Shown here: positions 1 to 6,641 of the stretch, in pieces
Layout of the letters: each line of letters begins with the position of its first letter
Position numbering within the stretch: the stretch's first letter is position 1
DNA from: Pseudomonas furukawaii
GTDB lineage: Bacteria > Pseudomonadota > Gammaproteobacteria > Pseudomonadales > Pseudomonadaceae
DNA: 64,000 nt
Reading direction: 5' to 3'
NCBI RefSeq assembly: GCF_002355475.1
Contig: NZ_AP014862.1
Span: 4,154,001 to 4,218,000 of the forward strand
Position numbers and translations under genes: made by a program
Notes under the pieces: generated by a model
Told to the model about the DNA's origin: nothing
Databases searched by the model: none
What the model saw: the letters and a program-made list of their open reading frames with translations, nothing else

Positions 1-1635
1 CTCTACGGAGATAGCCGCGGCAACAATTTGGATTTTTATATTGCCAAATTGAATCCCTTTACCCCCGAAAAAACCTTAACCACGGTTAAGGATATTCTTT
101 ATAGGGAGTATGCCCACAAAGGAATCTCTAAAGAAATTCCAGCACCACTTACCTGCCATCAATTGAAGATCTACCTAGGCCTCTCACAAACTGAATGGAC
201 CAAGATCCAAAGGCATGAAGAATTCACCAATTTGGGAAACCATAAATCCCGATTCGATCATTCGAAAATTATGCGAATCAAGGAGATTCATGAAGATCTA
301 ATCTTGCAATCTTTGAATGACACTCAAGGACTTGAGGAATCGTTAACCGCACACGAAGTCGCAGGTCAATTTAAAACAAATCTAGACGTTATTTACGAAT
401 TAAAAATCGCGAACTTGCTGGGAAATGTCAACAAATCAATAAGACCCCATCGAATTTCTTGCAACGCCATATCAAATTTTAATGAAAACTACATTCTCGC
501 CCATCAACTGGCTGAAGAATTGGAAATTTCTGTTCGTACGCTCAGAAAAGTCATCGTAGATCTTAACCTATTAACTCCACCACTTCCGCACAAACATATA
601 CTTACCACAGTAATACTCAAGAAAGACATAGAAAAAATTAAGAACCACCTTACTCCCTACGAAAAGCCTATGCATCGATCCCCTAAGCGCTCAGCGAATC
701 TTCTACGTGTAAAAAGCGAAGATCGAAGCTCCTATTACAACACAAAAGAAGCGTCACAGATATCAAGTCTGTCCACGACCTTATTAAGGCAACTTGTTCG
801 AGTCAATATCCTGCATGTTCACTATAGAGAAAATAAACCAGGATACCTGTTCCACAAAGATGAAATCCATCAAATACAACGTAAATACATAGGTGTATCT
901 GAAGCAGCATCCCTCTTAGAAATCCCCACAGTAAAAGTTTCCTGCACCCTAGCCAGCAATGGAATACAACAATGTACCGGACCGCTCGTGGATGGAGAAG
1001 CTAATGTTTTATTTTTACGAAGCGATTTTATCGGACGAAAACTAGTCAAGCTCAAATCAAAACTCAGATGCCATACGGAAAGCCAGGCAGAATCGAATTT
1101 AATTCCCATAAAGCACGCAGCCAAACAAACCGGTTTAACACAAGCGGATATGCTGGCTGTAAAAGCCGCCCTGATCATTCCCCTCCGCGCTCAAGATAAC
1201 AAGTCAATAGTTGGCATTTCACCAGCAGAACTACAAACCATAACCGACCATTTGAGTAACTATAAAGCCACTAGAGAAGTGCTACGTGGCACTTGGATGT
1301 CTCGAAAAACTTTCTGCAAAATATTCTTGAACACTCACATTATCTCTGAGTTATTCATCAAAAGGATACCGCACATCAACAAGGAGGACATTACTAAGCT
1401 AACTGAGTTTACAAGCAAATATTGCAACTTAAAAATGGCCGACGTGATCATGGGCGCACCTAAGGGCCACGCATACCAATTGTTAAGCCGGGGGTTACTT
1501 CGCGCTGCGCACTGTCCAGAAGCTCTGCTAACCGGAAAATTACTCCTGGATAGAAAGGAAATTGAATCAATGGATTACAAACCACTAATACGCCGCAAAA
1601 TAAGTAAACCTATCAACATAGAATCGTCGACCTAG
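1..1635 (+). CDS. Partial protein with repeated helix-turn-helix-like units, function unknown
   Basis: The frame is open to the left window edge. A TTG at 28 is the first possible start, but the codons before it (LYGDSRGNN) continue in frame, so the N-terminus is probably missing. The visible ~544 residues contain at least five similar units of about 25 residues resembling MerR-type helix-turn-helix segments (for example LAEELEISVRTLRKVI, ASQISSLSTTLLRQL, AASLLEIPTVKV, AAKQTGLTQADM). They are spaced some 60-90 residues apart. A protein made of serial DNA-reading units would fit a target-selection protein such as TniQ/TnsD, whose zinc-finger half would lie off the window. That is inference, because no diagnostic motif is visible. 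The gene is markedly AT-richer than everything to its right, which suggests recent acquisition. Confidence 0.6.
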   Translation, partial: LYGDSRGNNLDFYIAKLNPFTPEKTLTTVKDILYREYAHKGISKEIPAPLTCHQLKIYLGLSQTEWTKIQRHEEFTNLGNHKSRFDHSKIMRIKEIHEDLILQSLNDTQGLEESLTAHEVAGQFKTNLDVIYELKIANLLGNVNKSIRPHRISCNAISNFNENYILAHQLAEELEISVRTLRKVIVDLNLLTPPLPHKHILTTVILKKDIEKIKNHLTPYEKPMHRSPKRSANLLRVKSEDRSSYYNTKEASQISSLSTTLLRQLVRVNILHVHYRENKPGYLFHKDEIHQIQRKYIGVSEAASLLEIPTVKVSCTLASNGIQQCTGPLVDGEANVLFLRSDFIGRKLVKLKSKLRCHTESQAESNLIPIKHAAKQTGLTQADMLAVKAALIIPLRAQDNKSIVGISPAELQTITDHLSNYKATREVLRGTWMSRKTFCKIFLNTHIISELFIKRIPHINKEDITKLTEFTSKYCNLKMADVIMGAPKGHAYQLLSRGLLRAAHCPEALLTGKLLLDRKEIESMDYKPLIRRKISKPINIESST

Positions 1636-1714
1636 TCAACTTACCCGCCCGTCTTTTAGCCCATCAAAATTCAGCGCCTGCCGTTCAGCCAGATCTCGCG
1701 ATTGACTCCATACA

Positions 1715-1790
1715 AGCCCATAGCCCATAGCCCATAGCCCATAGCCCATAGCCCATAGCCCATAGCCCATAGCCCATAGCCCATAGCCCA
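1715..1790. repeat. Tandem heptamer repeat (about 11 copies of AGCCCAT)
   Basis: A perfect head-to-tail array of a 7-bp unit (AGCCCAT) runs for 76 bp, 80 bp after the stop codon of the HTH-repeat gene. There is no spacer structure, so it is not a CRISPR array. Copy number is likely to vary by slippage. The stretch from 1791 to about 2170 is AT-rich and holds no gene I can support. Confidence 0.95.
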
Positions 1791-2176
1791 ATAATCTACT
1801 GCTCAGCTATTTAGCCAAATTAAGTATTTTTTATTTACGTTATTCCAGTACCACTGAATTTATTGTTAATTTATTCATTTCATCCCCCCCCTCGAACGAA
1901 TATTCTCAACCACTTTCCTGTTAGAGTGCTCCCTAAGAAAGCCTCCTTCAATCGGGGGGCTAGGGCTAGAACCTAGATTTCCGACCATTTTGCGCAAAAA
2001 AATCTGTTATTTCTTTTTTTTGACACGTCATTTCACTTATAGGTGATCGCCAGCTTTGTAACCCATTGATTTTCATAGCACCAATTTCTTCTCCGTTAGA
2101 TATCTTTCGGGTCAAGACATTAGGAACTCCATAAACGCTTCAACCTGATACGGATGTCGGGGGAGCGAAGAAAGTC

Positions 2177-2206
2177 GAAACCCCGCCTCGTGCGGGGTTT
2201 CTTTAT
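2177..2206 (+). terminator. Rho-independent terminator
   Basis: A 9-bp stem (AAACCCCGC / GCGGGGTTT) with a short loop is followed by a T-rich tail on the plus strand. It marks the change from the AT-rich left end to the GC-rich, REP-containing part of the window. Confidence 0.8.
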
Positions 2207-2207
2207 T

Positions 2208-2237
2208 TAGGGTGGTTGACGCTCTAATCATCCACCT
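2208..2237. repeat. Degenerate REP palindrome
   Basis: It carries the same GGTGG...CCACC hairpin arms as the REPs at 4167, 4792, 5680, 5894 and 5934, with a few substitutions (TAGGGTGGTTGACGC then ATCATCCACC). It lies just upstream of the first c4/bro cassette. Confidence 0.6.
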
Positions 2238-2395
2238 GCCGGCGCCTCGCACGGTTCCCCGCGTGGAGCGATGAAGCGCGATCCACCCAGGGCCGACTTC
2301 CGTGCGCCGATCAGCCATTTCCCACGCTGCAACTGCATTGCCCCCTCCCTGCACCGCCCATAGCCTCTTTCCCCGGCGCCTAAGAAACGCTTACT

Positions 2396-2438
2396 CACAC
2401 AGCGGTGTAACCGCTCCCGATAGCTCAGCGGCTTTTTT
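2396..2438 (+). promoter_or_regulatory. c4 cassette 1: a1-b1 target site with overlapping hairpin/terminator
   Basis: a1 is CACACAG (2396-2402) and b1 is CTCCCGA (2414-2420). They are exact complements of a' (2526-2532) and of part of b' (2478-2486). Two exclusive hairpins share the CCGCT at 2411-2415: AGCGG-TGTAA-CCGCT (2401-2415), or CCGCT...AGCGG followed by CTTTTTT (2411-2438), which is a terminator with b1 in its loop. The layout matches the a1/b1 region upstream of phage c4 RNAs. No convincing promoter could be picked upstream. Confidence 0.7.
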
Positions 2439-2477
2439 GTGCACGCTTCATACTCGCGCGCTCAAAACCTCTGCTCT

Positions 2478-2541
2478 GTCGGGAGTGGGCTAATACAAGA
2501 CCCGAAAGGGGAATATGCCCGGCCTCTGTGTGGGTTTCTTA
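2478..2541 (+). ncRNA. c4-like antisense RNA, cassette 1
   Basis: The order is b' (GTCGGGAGT, 2478-2486), a core with GGGC/GCCC closing pairs (2487-2490, 2517-2520) around a CCCGAAAGGG tetraloop hairpin (2501-2510), then a' (CTGTGTG, 2526-2532). The size from b' to a' fits the roughly 77-nt c4 RNAs of phages P1, P7 and P22, which repress an antirepressor gene. The mature ends are not known. The IS element begins at 2542, so this RNA is cut off from its own bro gene and could act on it only in trans. Confidence 0.75.
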
Positions 2542-3451
2542 GGTTCTGTACGAAAAGTCGGTGCAGGTAGAATTGCCGCCATGATTGGCTGGAGGCCCAC
2601 ATGGCAAGGCGCTACGAACTCCCGGATGCGGGCTGGGAGTTGATCAAGGATCTGGTTTCCCCGGAACAGAAGATGGGCCGACCTCGAAGTGATGATCGGT
2701 TGGTGCTGAACGGCATCTTCTGGATCCTCTGCTCCGGAGCCGCCTGGCGTGATCTGCCGGAGCGTTTCGGCCCGTGGTCGACGGTGTATCAACGGTTCCG
2801 TGACTGGCGAGACGACGGCACGTTTGACCGAGTACTTGAGCGATTGCACGTCCGGCTGAATCAGGAAGGCCTGATTGACCTGGAGTCGTGGATGATCGAC
2901 TCCACTGCGGTGCGCGCAACCCGAGCCTCTTCTGGCGCCGGGAAAAAGGGGGGCCAGAAGAACCGGTAGACCATGCATTGGGACGTAGTCGAGGCGGCCT
3001 GACCACCAAGATTCACCTGATCTGCGATGCCAATGGGATACCTCTTCGCTTCATGCTGTCACCGGGGCAGGCCAGCGACATTGCACATGCTCAGCCGCTC
3101 TTGGATCAGGTGCGTATTCCCGGAAAGTCGGGACGGCCTCGTAAGCGCTGCCGCTGGTTACTGGCAGACAAAGGTTACGATGCCGAACATCTGCGCCAGT
3201 ACTGCGACCGCTACCGCATGCAGCCGGTGATTCCGCAGCGCACCATGAAGCGCAAACCCAAGCCAGGACTACCCCGACTGTTTGATCGTCCGAAATACCG
3301 GCAACGGAACATCATCGAGCGGATGTTTGGCTGGCTGAAAGAGAACCGGAGAATTGGCACCCGCTACGACAAGCTCGCCAGAAGTTTTGGCGCGATGGTC
3401 ACGCTGGCTTGCACGCTGCGATGCCTACGGCAGTACTTTTCGTACAGAACC
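2542..3451 (+). mobile_element. IS5-family (IS427-group-like) insertion sequence, 910 bp
   Basis: It is bounded by perfect 17-bp terminal inverted repeats (GGTTCTGTACGAAAAGT at 2542-2558 and its complement at 3435-3451). A 2-bp TA target duplication flanks it (2540-2541 and 3452-3453). The uninterrupted target is visible in the other two cassettes (TTTCTTAACTCCCG). The insertion lies between a' and b2 of the first c4/bro leader. Two overlapping transposase frames joined by a -1 slippery run are typical of the IS427 group. The ends look intact, so it may still be mobile. Confidence 0.95.
2601..2969 (+). CDS. IS5-family transposase, orfA (upstream frame)
   Basis: This 122-aa frame carries the N-terminal helix-turn-helix region typical of IS5/IS427 transposases (DUF4096-like, GRPRSDDRLVLNGIFWIL) and the first catalytic Asp of the DDE triad (MIDSTAVRA, about residue 99). 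It ends shortly after a run of five A and six G (2943-2953). Ribosomes slipping back one base there would continue into the frame that holds the rest of the catalytic domain. The start is the ATG at 2601, some 60 bp inside the left inverted repeat. On its own the product would lack two of the three DDE residues, so the active enzyme should be the frameshift fusion. Confidence 0.9.
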   Translation: MARRYELPDAGWELIKDLVSPEQKMGRPRSDDRLVLNGIFWILCSGAAWRDLPERFGPWSTVYQRFRDWRDDGTFDRVLERLHVRLNQEGLIDLESWMIDSTAVRATRASSGAGKKGGQKNR

Positions 3452-3454
3452 TAA
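2888..3454 (+). CDS. IS5-family transposase, orfB (frameshift continuation)
   Basis: This frame supplies the second catalytic Asp (LADKGYDAE) and the Glu (RNIIERMFGWLKENRR) of the RNase H-like DDE domain. It overlaps orfA and is in the -1 frame relative to it, so it is probably made by programmed -1 frameshifting at 2943-2953 and not from its own start. The stop codon TAA (3452-3454) lies outside the element: it is formed by the TA target duplication plus the next host base. The downstream bro leader resumes at once. Confidence 0.9.
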   Translation: MDDRLHCGARNPSLFWRREKGGPEEPVDHALGRSRGGLTTKIHLICDANGIPLRFMLSPGQASDIAHAQPLLDQVRIPGKSGRPRKRCRWLLADKGYDAEHLRQYCDRYRMQPVIPQRTMKRKPKPGLPRLFDRPKYRQRNIIERMFGWLKENRRIGTRYDKLARSFGAMVTLACTLRCLRQYFSYRT

Positions 3455-3500
3455 CTCCCGACACCAACAGCCCCAAGAAAGCTGTCGATCACATAGAGGT
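3454..3500 (+). promoter_or_regulatory. c4 target b2-a2 and ribosome binding site of bro copy 1
   Basis: b2 is ACTCCCGAC (3454-3462), fully complementary to b'. A CAGC/GCTG hairpin follows. a2 is CACATAG (3490-3496), which pairs with a' through one G-U. a2 runs into the AGAGG Shine-Dalgarno (3495-3499), so pairing with c4 RNA would mask the start of translation. The site is separated from its c4 gene by the IS element. Confidence 0.7.
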
Positions 3501-3507
3501 AATGGAT

Positions 3508-4017
3508 ATGCCCGAGTTTCCCCAACTCAATCCCACGCCCCCGGCCGATGCCGAAGTCCTCCTGCCCAGCCTGTTCATCCGCCACAAGCGCCAGTTGCGC
3601 GCGGTGTTGCTGGAGGCTGAGCCCTGGTTTCCCGCCAGCGACCTGTTCCGCCTGATTCACCATCCGCTGCTGTCGGAGCGGGTGCGGCGCAACCTGGACG
3701 ACGACCAGTGGCAGCGGGCCTGGATGCGCAACAGCAACGGCGAATTCGAGGAGGAGTTCCTGATCAGCGAGTCCGGTGCCTATGCCGTGCTGATGTTCTA
3801 TTTCCACCCCGAGAACCGCGCCATCCGCCGCTGGATCACCCAGCAGGTGATTCCCCGCCTGCGGGACGAAGGGCGCCTCAAGGGCCAGCGTCCCCGCCGC
3901 GACGTGATCCCGTGGCGGGAGCACGAACTGGAGGTGCTGCACTGGCAAGGTCGCACCTGGCTGGATGTGAGTGAGTGCCATCGCTTGTTGCAGCGGCCGG
4001 AACGGGTGATTGGCTGA
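3508..4017 (+). CDS. Bro-N domain protein (phage antirepressor-like), copy 1
   Basis: The 169-aa product is almost entirely a Bro-N domain (about residues 15-115: LFIRHKRQLRAVLLEAEPWF through ISESGAYAVLMFYFHPENR and WITQQVIPRLRDEG) plus a short basic tail. Bro-N domains occur in phage antirepressors and baculovirus Bro proteins and bind DNA or repressors. Two in-frame ATGs lie at 3502 and 3508. The second is chosen because the GAGG at 3496-3499 is then 8 nt away instead of 2. It is nearly identical to the genes at 5138 and 58479 (the ATRR stretch has Ala where copy 2 has Val). The IS in its leader probably changes its expression. No integrase or structural phage genes are nearby. Confidence 0.85.
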   Translation: MPEFPQLNPTPPADAEVLLPSLFIRHKRQLRAVLLEAEPWFPASDLFRLIHHPLLSERVRRNLDDDQWQRAWMRNSNGEFEEEFLISESGAYAVLMFYFHPENRAIRRWITQQVIPRLRDEGRLKGQRPRRDVIPWREHELEVLHWQGRTWLDVSECHRLLQRPERVIG

Positions 4018-4052
4018 GCCACCAGAAACCCGCTCGCAACTTGCAACTTCGC

Positions 4053-4090
4053 AGATACCGCCTTGATCGCTAGCGAGCAAGGCGGTATCT
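4053..4090. repeat. Perfect 38-nt inverted repeat
   Basis: Arms of 13 bp (AGATACCGCCTTG / CAAGGCGGTATCT) enclose a 12-nt loop that itself contains the palindrome CGCTAGCG. There is no T tract. The equivalent position after bro copy 2 lacks it. The rest of the stretch to the next REP repeats at 5962-6032. Confidence 0.75.
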
Positions 4091-4166
4091 ACGCGACTGG
4101 AGTTCAAAGGGTGATTGCACTGCAGCAACGAACCCTGCCAAGGAGCCAATTGGGGCCATCCAGTTA

Positions 4167-4197
4167 CGTAGGGTGGATGACGCTCTTCTCATCCACC
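4167..4197. repeat. REP palindrome upstream of the RAYT gene
   Basis: The CGTAGGGTGGATGACGC arm is followed by CTTCTCATCCACC, an imperfect hairpin of the kind mobilised by REP-associated tyrosine transposases. An inverted copy lies on the other side of the transposase gene at 4792-4822, which is the usual BIME-like arrangement. Confidence 0.8.
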
Positions 4198-4237
4198 AGC
4201 TCTTCCACCCGCAACACCAATGGCTCAAGGAGGGGTC

Positions 4238-4771
4238 ATGTCCAACTACCGTCGCGCCCGGATGCGCGGGGGCACCTACTTCTTCACCGTCAACCTGCGT
4301 AACCGGCACAGCGACCTGCTGGTCCGCGAAATCCACCTGCTTCGCGCCGTGGTACAGTCGGTCAAACACCGCCGCCCCTTCCATATCGATGCCTGGGTCG
4401 TGCTCCCCGAACACATGCACTGCCTCTGGACCCTGCCACCGGGCGACGACGACTTCGCCATGCGCTGGCGCTCGATCAAATTCGCCTTCTCCAAGCGCCT
4501 GGCCGACACCGAATCCCGCACCGAGGCTCAACGCACCCGGGGCGAACGCGGCATCTGGCAACGCCGCTATTGGGAACACCTGATCCGCGACGACCTCGAT
4601 TACCAACGGCACTTCGATTACATCCACATCAACCCGGTGAAACACGGCCATGTGCGGCGGGTATGCGATTGGCCGTATTCGAGTTTTCACCGGGCGGTGC
4701 GGGATGGCATCTACCCGGCGGATTGGGCCGGTGATGGCTTGGCGGACGACGATGTCCGCTGGGGAGAATGA
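4238..4771 (+). CDS. REP-associated tyrosine transposase (RAYT, Y1_Tnp family)
   Basis: The 177-aa protein has the Y1_Tnp (IS200/IS605-like) fold. The HUH metal site is HIDAWVVLPEHMHCLW (HMH), and the catalytic tyrosine is probably the one in LDYQRHFDYIHINPVKHG; WPYSSFHRAV follows. RAYTs are single-copy domesticated relatives of HUH transposases that bind and cleave REP hairpins. The ATG at 4238 is preferred over 4220 because AAGGAGG lies just before it. Inverted REPs flank the gene at 4167 and 4792, and a deleted copy of the same gene lies at 5738. It sits between two c4/bro cassettes, so it may have taken part in duplicating them. Confidence 0.9.
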   Translation: MSNYRRARMRGGTYFFTVNLRNRHSDLLVREIHLLRAVVQSVKHRRPFHIDAWVVLPEHMHCLWTLPPGDDDFAMRWRSIKFAFSKRLADTESRTEAQRTRGERGIWQRRYWEHLIRDDLDYQRHFDYIHINPVKHGHVRRVCDWPYSSFHRAVRDGIYPADWAGDGLADDDVRWGE

Positions 4772-4791
4772 GCCGGATTCGGGCCTCGCCT

Positions 4792-4822
4792 GGTGGATGA
4801 AAAGTGCGTCATCCACCCTACG
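4792..4822. repeat. REP palindrome downstream of the RAYT gene
   Basis: GGTGGATGA, a short loop, then GTCATCCACCCTACG: the inverted partner of the REP at 4167-4197. It abuts the conserved 5' part of the second c4/bro cassette. Confidence 0.8.
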
Positions 4823-4933
4823 CCGCCTTCACGCTTCTGCCTGCCCGATCAGCCATTTCCCACGCTGCAACTGCATTGCCCCCTCCCTGCACCGCCCATA
4901 GCCTCTTTCCCCGGCGCCTAAGAAACGCTTACT

Positions 4934-4976
4934 CACGTAGCGGTGTAACCGCTCCCGATAGCTCAGCGGCTTTTTT
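4934..4976 (+). promoter_or_regulatory. c4 cassette 2: a1-b1 target site with overlapping hairpin/terminator
   Basis: a1 is CACGTAG (4934-4940) and b1 is CTCCCGA (4952-4958). The terminator hairpin CCGCT...AGCGG-CTTTTTT spans 4949-4976, and the competing AGCGG-TGTAA-CCGCT hairpin lies just before it. The sequence is identical to cassette 1 except for the variable centre of a1. Confidence 0.7.
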
Positions 4977-5015
4977 GTGCGCGCTTCATACTCGCGCGCT
5001 CAAAACCTCTGCTCT

Positions 5016-5080
5016 GTCGGGAGTGGGCTAATACAAGACCCGAAAGGGGAATATGCCCGGCCTTCTACGTGGGGTTTCTT
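5016..5080 (+). ncRNA. c4-like antisense RNA, cassette 2 (uninterrupted)
   Basis: b' is GTCGGGAGT (5016-5024), followed by the GGGC/GCCC-closed core with the CCCGAAAGGG hairpin and a' CTACGTG (5065-5071). a' is a perfect complement of both a1 (4934) and a2 (5120), which carry a tag different from cassette 1. The mature ends are unknown. Confidence 0.78.
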
Positions 5081-5081
5081 A

Positions 5082-5130
5082 ACTCCCGACGCCAACAGCC
5101 CGAGGAAGGCTGCCCACTTCACGTAGAGGT
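5082..5130 (+). promoter_or_regulatory. c4 target b2-a2 and ribosome binding site of bro copy 2
   Basis: b2 is ACTCCCGAC (5082-5090), then a CAGCC/GGCTG hairpin, then a2 CACGTAG (5120-5126) overlapping the AGAGG Shine-Dalgarno. Pairing with b' and a' of the same transcript would be pseudoknotted because the order is b'-a'-b2-a2. Pairing by a processed c4 RNA in trans would not be. Confidence 0.72.
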
Positions 5131-5137
5131 AATGGAT

Positions 5138-5647
5138 ATGCCCAAGTCTCCCCCGTTTCACCCCACGCCTCCGGCCGATGCCGAAGTCCTCCTGCCCAGC
5201 CTGTTCATCCGCCACAAGCGCCAGTTGCGCGCGGTGTTGCTGGAGGCTGAGCCCTGGTTTCCCGCCAGCGACCTGTTCCGCCTGATTCACCACCCGCTGC
5301 TGTCGGAACGGGTGCGGCGCAACCTGGACGACGACCAGTGGCAGCGGGCCTGGATGCGCAACAGCAACGGCGAATTCGAGGAGGAATTCCTGATCAGCGA
5401 GTCCGGTGCCTATGCCGTGCTGATGTTCTATTTCCACCCCGAGAACCGCGTCATCCGCCGCTGGATCACCCAGCAGGTGATTCCCCGCCTGCGGGACGAA
5501 GGGCGCCTCAAGGGCCAGCGTCCCCGCCGCGACGTGATCCCGTGGCGGGAGCACGAACTGGAGGTGCTGCACTGGCAAGGTCGCACCTGGCTGGACGTGA
5601 GTGAGTGCCATCGCTTGTTGCAGCGGCCGGAACGGGTGATCGGCTGA
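5138..5647 (+). CDS. Bro-N domain protein (phage antirepressor-like), copy 2
   Basis: A 169-aa near-duplicate of the gene at 3508. Differences are confined to the first ten residues (MPKSPPFHP against MPEFPQLNP) and an Ala-to-Val change in the NR-x-IRRW segment. It keeps its complete c4-type leader, so of the two neighbouring copies it is the one most likely to be under normal antisense control. The second ATG (5138) is chosen over 5132 for Shine-Dalgarno spacing. No repressor or phage gene is adjacent, so its target is unknown. Confidence 0.85.
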   Translation: MPKSPPFHPTPPADAEVLLPSLFIRHKRQLRAVLLEAEPWFPASDLFRLIHHPLLSERVRRNLDDDQWQRAWMRNSNGEFEEEFLISESGAYAVLMFYFHPENRVIRRWITQQVIPRLRDEGRLKGQRPRRDVIPWREHELEVLHWQGRTWLDVSECHRLLQRPERVIG

Positions 5648-5679
5648 GCCACCAGAAACCCGCTCGCAACTTGCAACTT

Positions 5680-5710
5680 CGTAGGGTGGATGACGCTCTT
5701 CTCATCCACC
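5680..5710. repeat. REP palindrome
   Basis: Same hairpin as 4167-4197 (CGTAGGGTGGATGACGC...CATCCACC). It lies directly upstream of the deleted RAYT remnant, as the intact gene has it. Confidence 0.8.
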
Positions 5711-5737
5711 GCTTTGAAAGGCGACTCAGGAGGAATC

Positions 5738-5873
5738 ATGTCCAACTACCGCCGTGCAGTTCGCGCAGGACTGGCCGTATTCGAGCGTTCATCGGGCGGT
5801 GCGGGATGGAATCTATCCGGTGGATTGGGCGGGCATTGCGTTGGAGGAGGACGCGGAGACCTGGGGCGAGTGA
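5738..5873 (+). pseudogene. RAYT remnant with internal deletion
   Basis: It begins with the RAYT start (AGGAGG then [11 protein letters not shown]) and jumps within about 30 bp to the C-terminal part ([22 protein letters not shown]...), which is read in a different frame and ends at TGA 5871-5873. The HUH motif and catalytic tyrosine are gone. The C-terminal sequence differs from the intact copy ([11 protein letters not shown]), so it derives from a related RAYT and not from the neighbouring gene itself. REPs on both sides make it resemble a non-autonomous derivative. Confidence 0.8.
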
Positions 5874-5893
5874 GTACGGGATCGGCTCTGGTT

Positions 5894-5924
5894 GGTGGAT
5901 GAGAAAAGCGTCATCCACCCTACG
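5894..5924. repeat. REP palindrome (first of a tandem pair)
   Basis: GGTGGATGAGAAAAGCG followed by TCATCCACCCTACG, inverted relative to the REP at 5680. A second nearly identical copy follows after 9 bp. Confidence 0.8.
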
Positions 5925-5933
5925 CAACTGGTT

Positions 5934-5964
5934 GGTGGATGAGAAGAGCGTCATCCACCCTACG
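5934..5964. repeat. REP palindrome (second of a tandem pair)
   Basis: It differs from the copy at 5894-5924 by a single base in the loop. It is followed by a segment (5962-6032) that repeats the sequence found at 4091-4163 between bro copy 1 and the RAYT. Confidence 0.8.
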
Positions 5965-6057
5965 CGACTGGAGTTCGAACGGCGATCACTGCAGCAACGA
6001 ACCCTGCCAAGGAGTCGATTGGTGCCATCCAGGCAAGCCAGGTGCGGAGCATTGAGG

Positions 6058-6489
6058 TCAGTTGCCATGACCCTGCGAGAGCTCCGATGCACGAATGGCC
6101 TGGTCACAACTGGCGGTATCTTCTGTCCACCGGCGCTGCATGTACTTCTCCGCCCCGCCCTTGAACCCTCCTTGGGCACAGGCGTAGGCGTAGGTCTGGA
6201 CGTCCACCATGGACTGGCGGCAAGCGTGATATGAGGTCAGGGCCTGTCTTTTCCGATAATGATCGGGCCAGTCATCCAGCTTTCTCACCACCTCTTCAGC
6301 CACCTGGTAGAGGAGCCCCGTGGCATTGGGATCGCTACAGATTTCGGTGACCCTGGCATGCAGGGCATGGGCTTCCTCGATCAGCAGCCTGGCCTTGTTC
6401 GCCGCTTCCGCATCGGTGTAGACGGCTTCGACCTGCGCCCCGGCAATCACCGGCCATGCCATGGCCAAGACGAGATGAAAGGCTTTCAT
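6058..6489 (-). CDS. Small secreted protein, unknown function
   Basis: A 143-aa protein with a clear N-terminal signal sequence (MKAFHLVLAMAWPVIAGAQ, likely cleaved near residue 19). A helical, charged body with four Cys residues follows, which could form disulfides in the periplasm. AGGAGG lies 10 nt before the ATG at 6489; a GTG one codon upstream is also possible. No family was recognised. It is transcribed towards the repeat nest and separated from the Ycf48-like gene upstream by about 150 bp. Confidence 0.7.
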   Translation of the reverse strand: MKAFHLVLAMAWPVIAGAQVEAVYTDAEAANKARLLIEEAHALHARVTEICSDPNATGLLYQVAEEVVRKLDDWPDHYRKRQALTSYHACRQSMVDVQTYAYACAQGGFKGGAEKYMQRRWTEDTASCDQAIRASELSQGHGN

Positions 6490-6641
6490 CACTCAGCATC
6501 CTCCTGCGCGACCCGGATCAAAAAAAAGGGCCTGACGTCGACTCGCGACGGGGCCCTCAAAGGGTGACAACCACAATCCTCCACCTGGCCGGAACACCGC
6601 CAACGACTCGCCATTTCAGTGCGAGTCGAAGCGGCCCGTCA

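Noticed and set aside
1715-1790. Regular repeat considered as a CRISPR array
   Set aside because: The 7-bp units are contiguous with no spacers and there are no cas genes.
2418-2432. GATAGCTCAGCGG in the c4 leaders resembles the D-arm start of a tRNA gene
   Set aside because: No acceptor, anticodon or T arm could be folded around it. The sequence is explained by the terminator hairpin with its T run.
2112-2978. Short minus-strand frames across the c4 leader and IS element
   Set aside because: They run opposite to the transposase and the structured leader, lack ribosome binding sites and match no family.
2396-5647. A complete prophage suggested by antirepressor-like genes
   Set aside because: No integrase, repressor, replication, packaging or structural genes occur near any of the three bro cassettes in this window.
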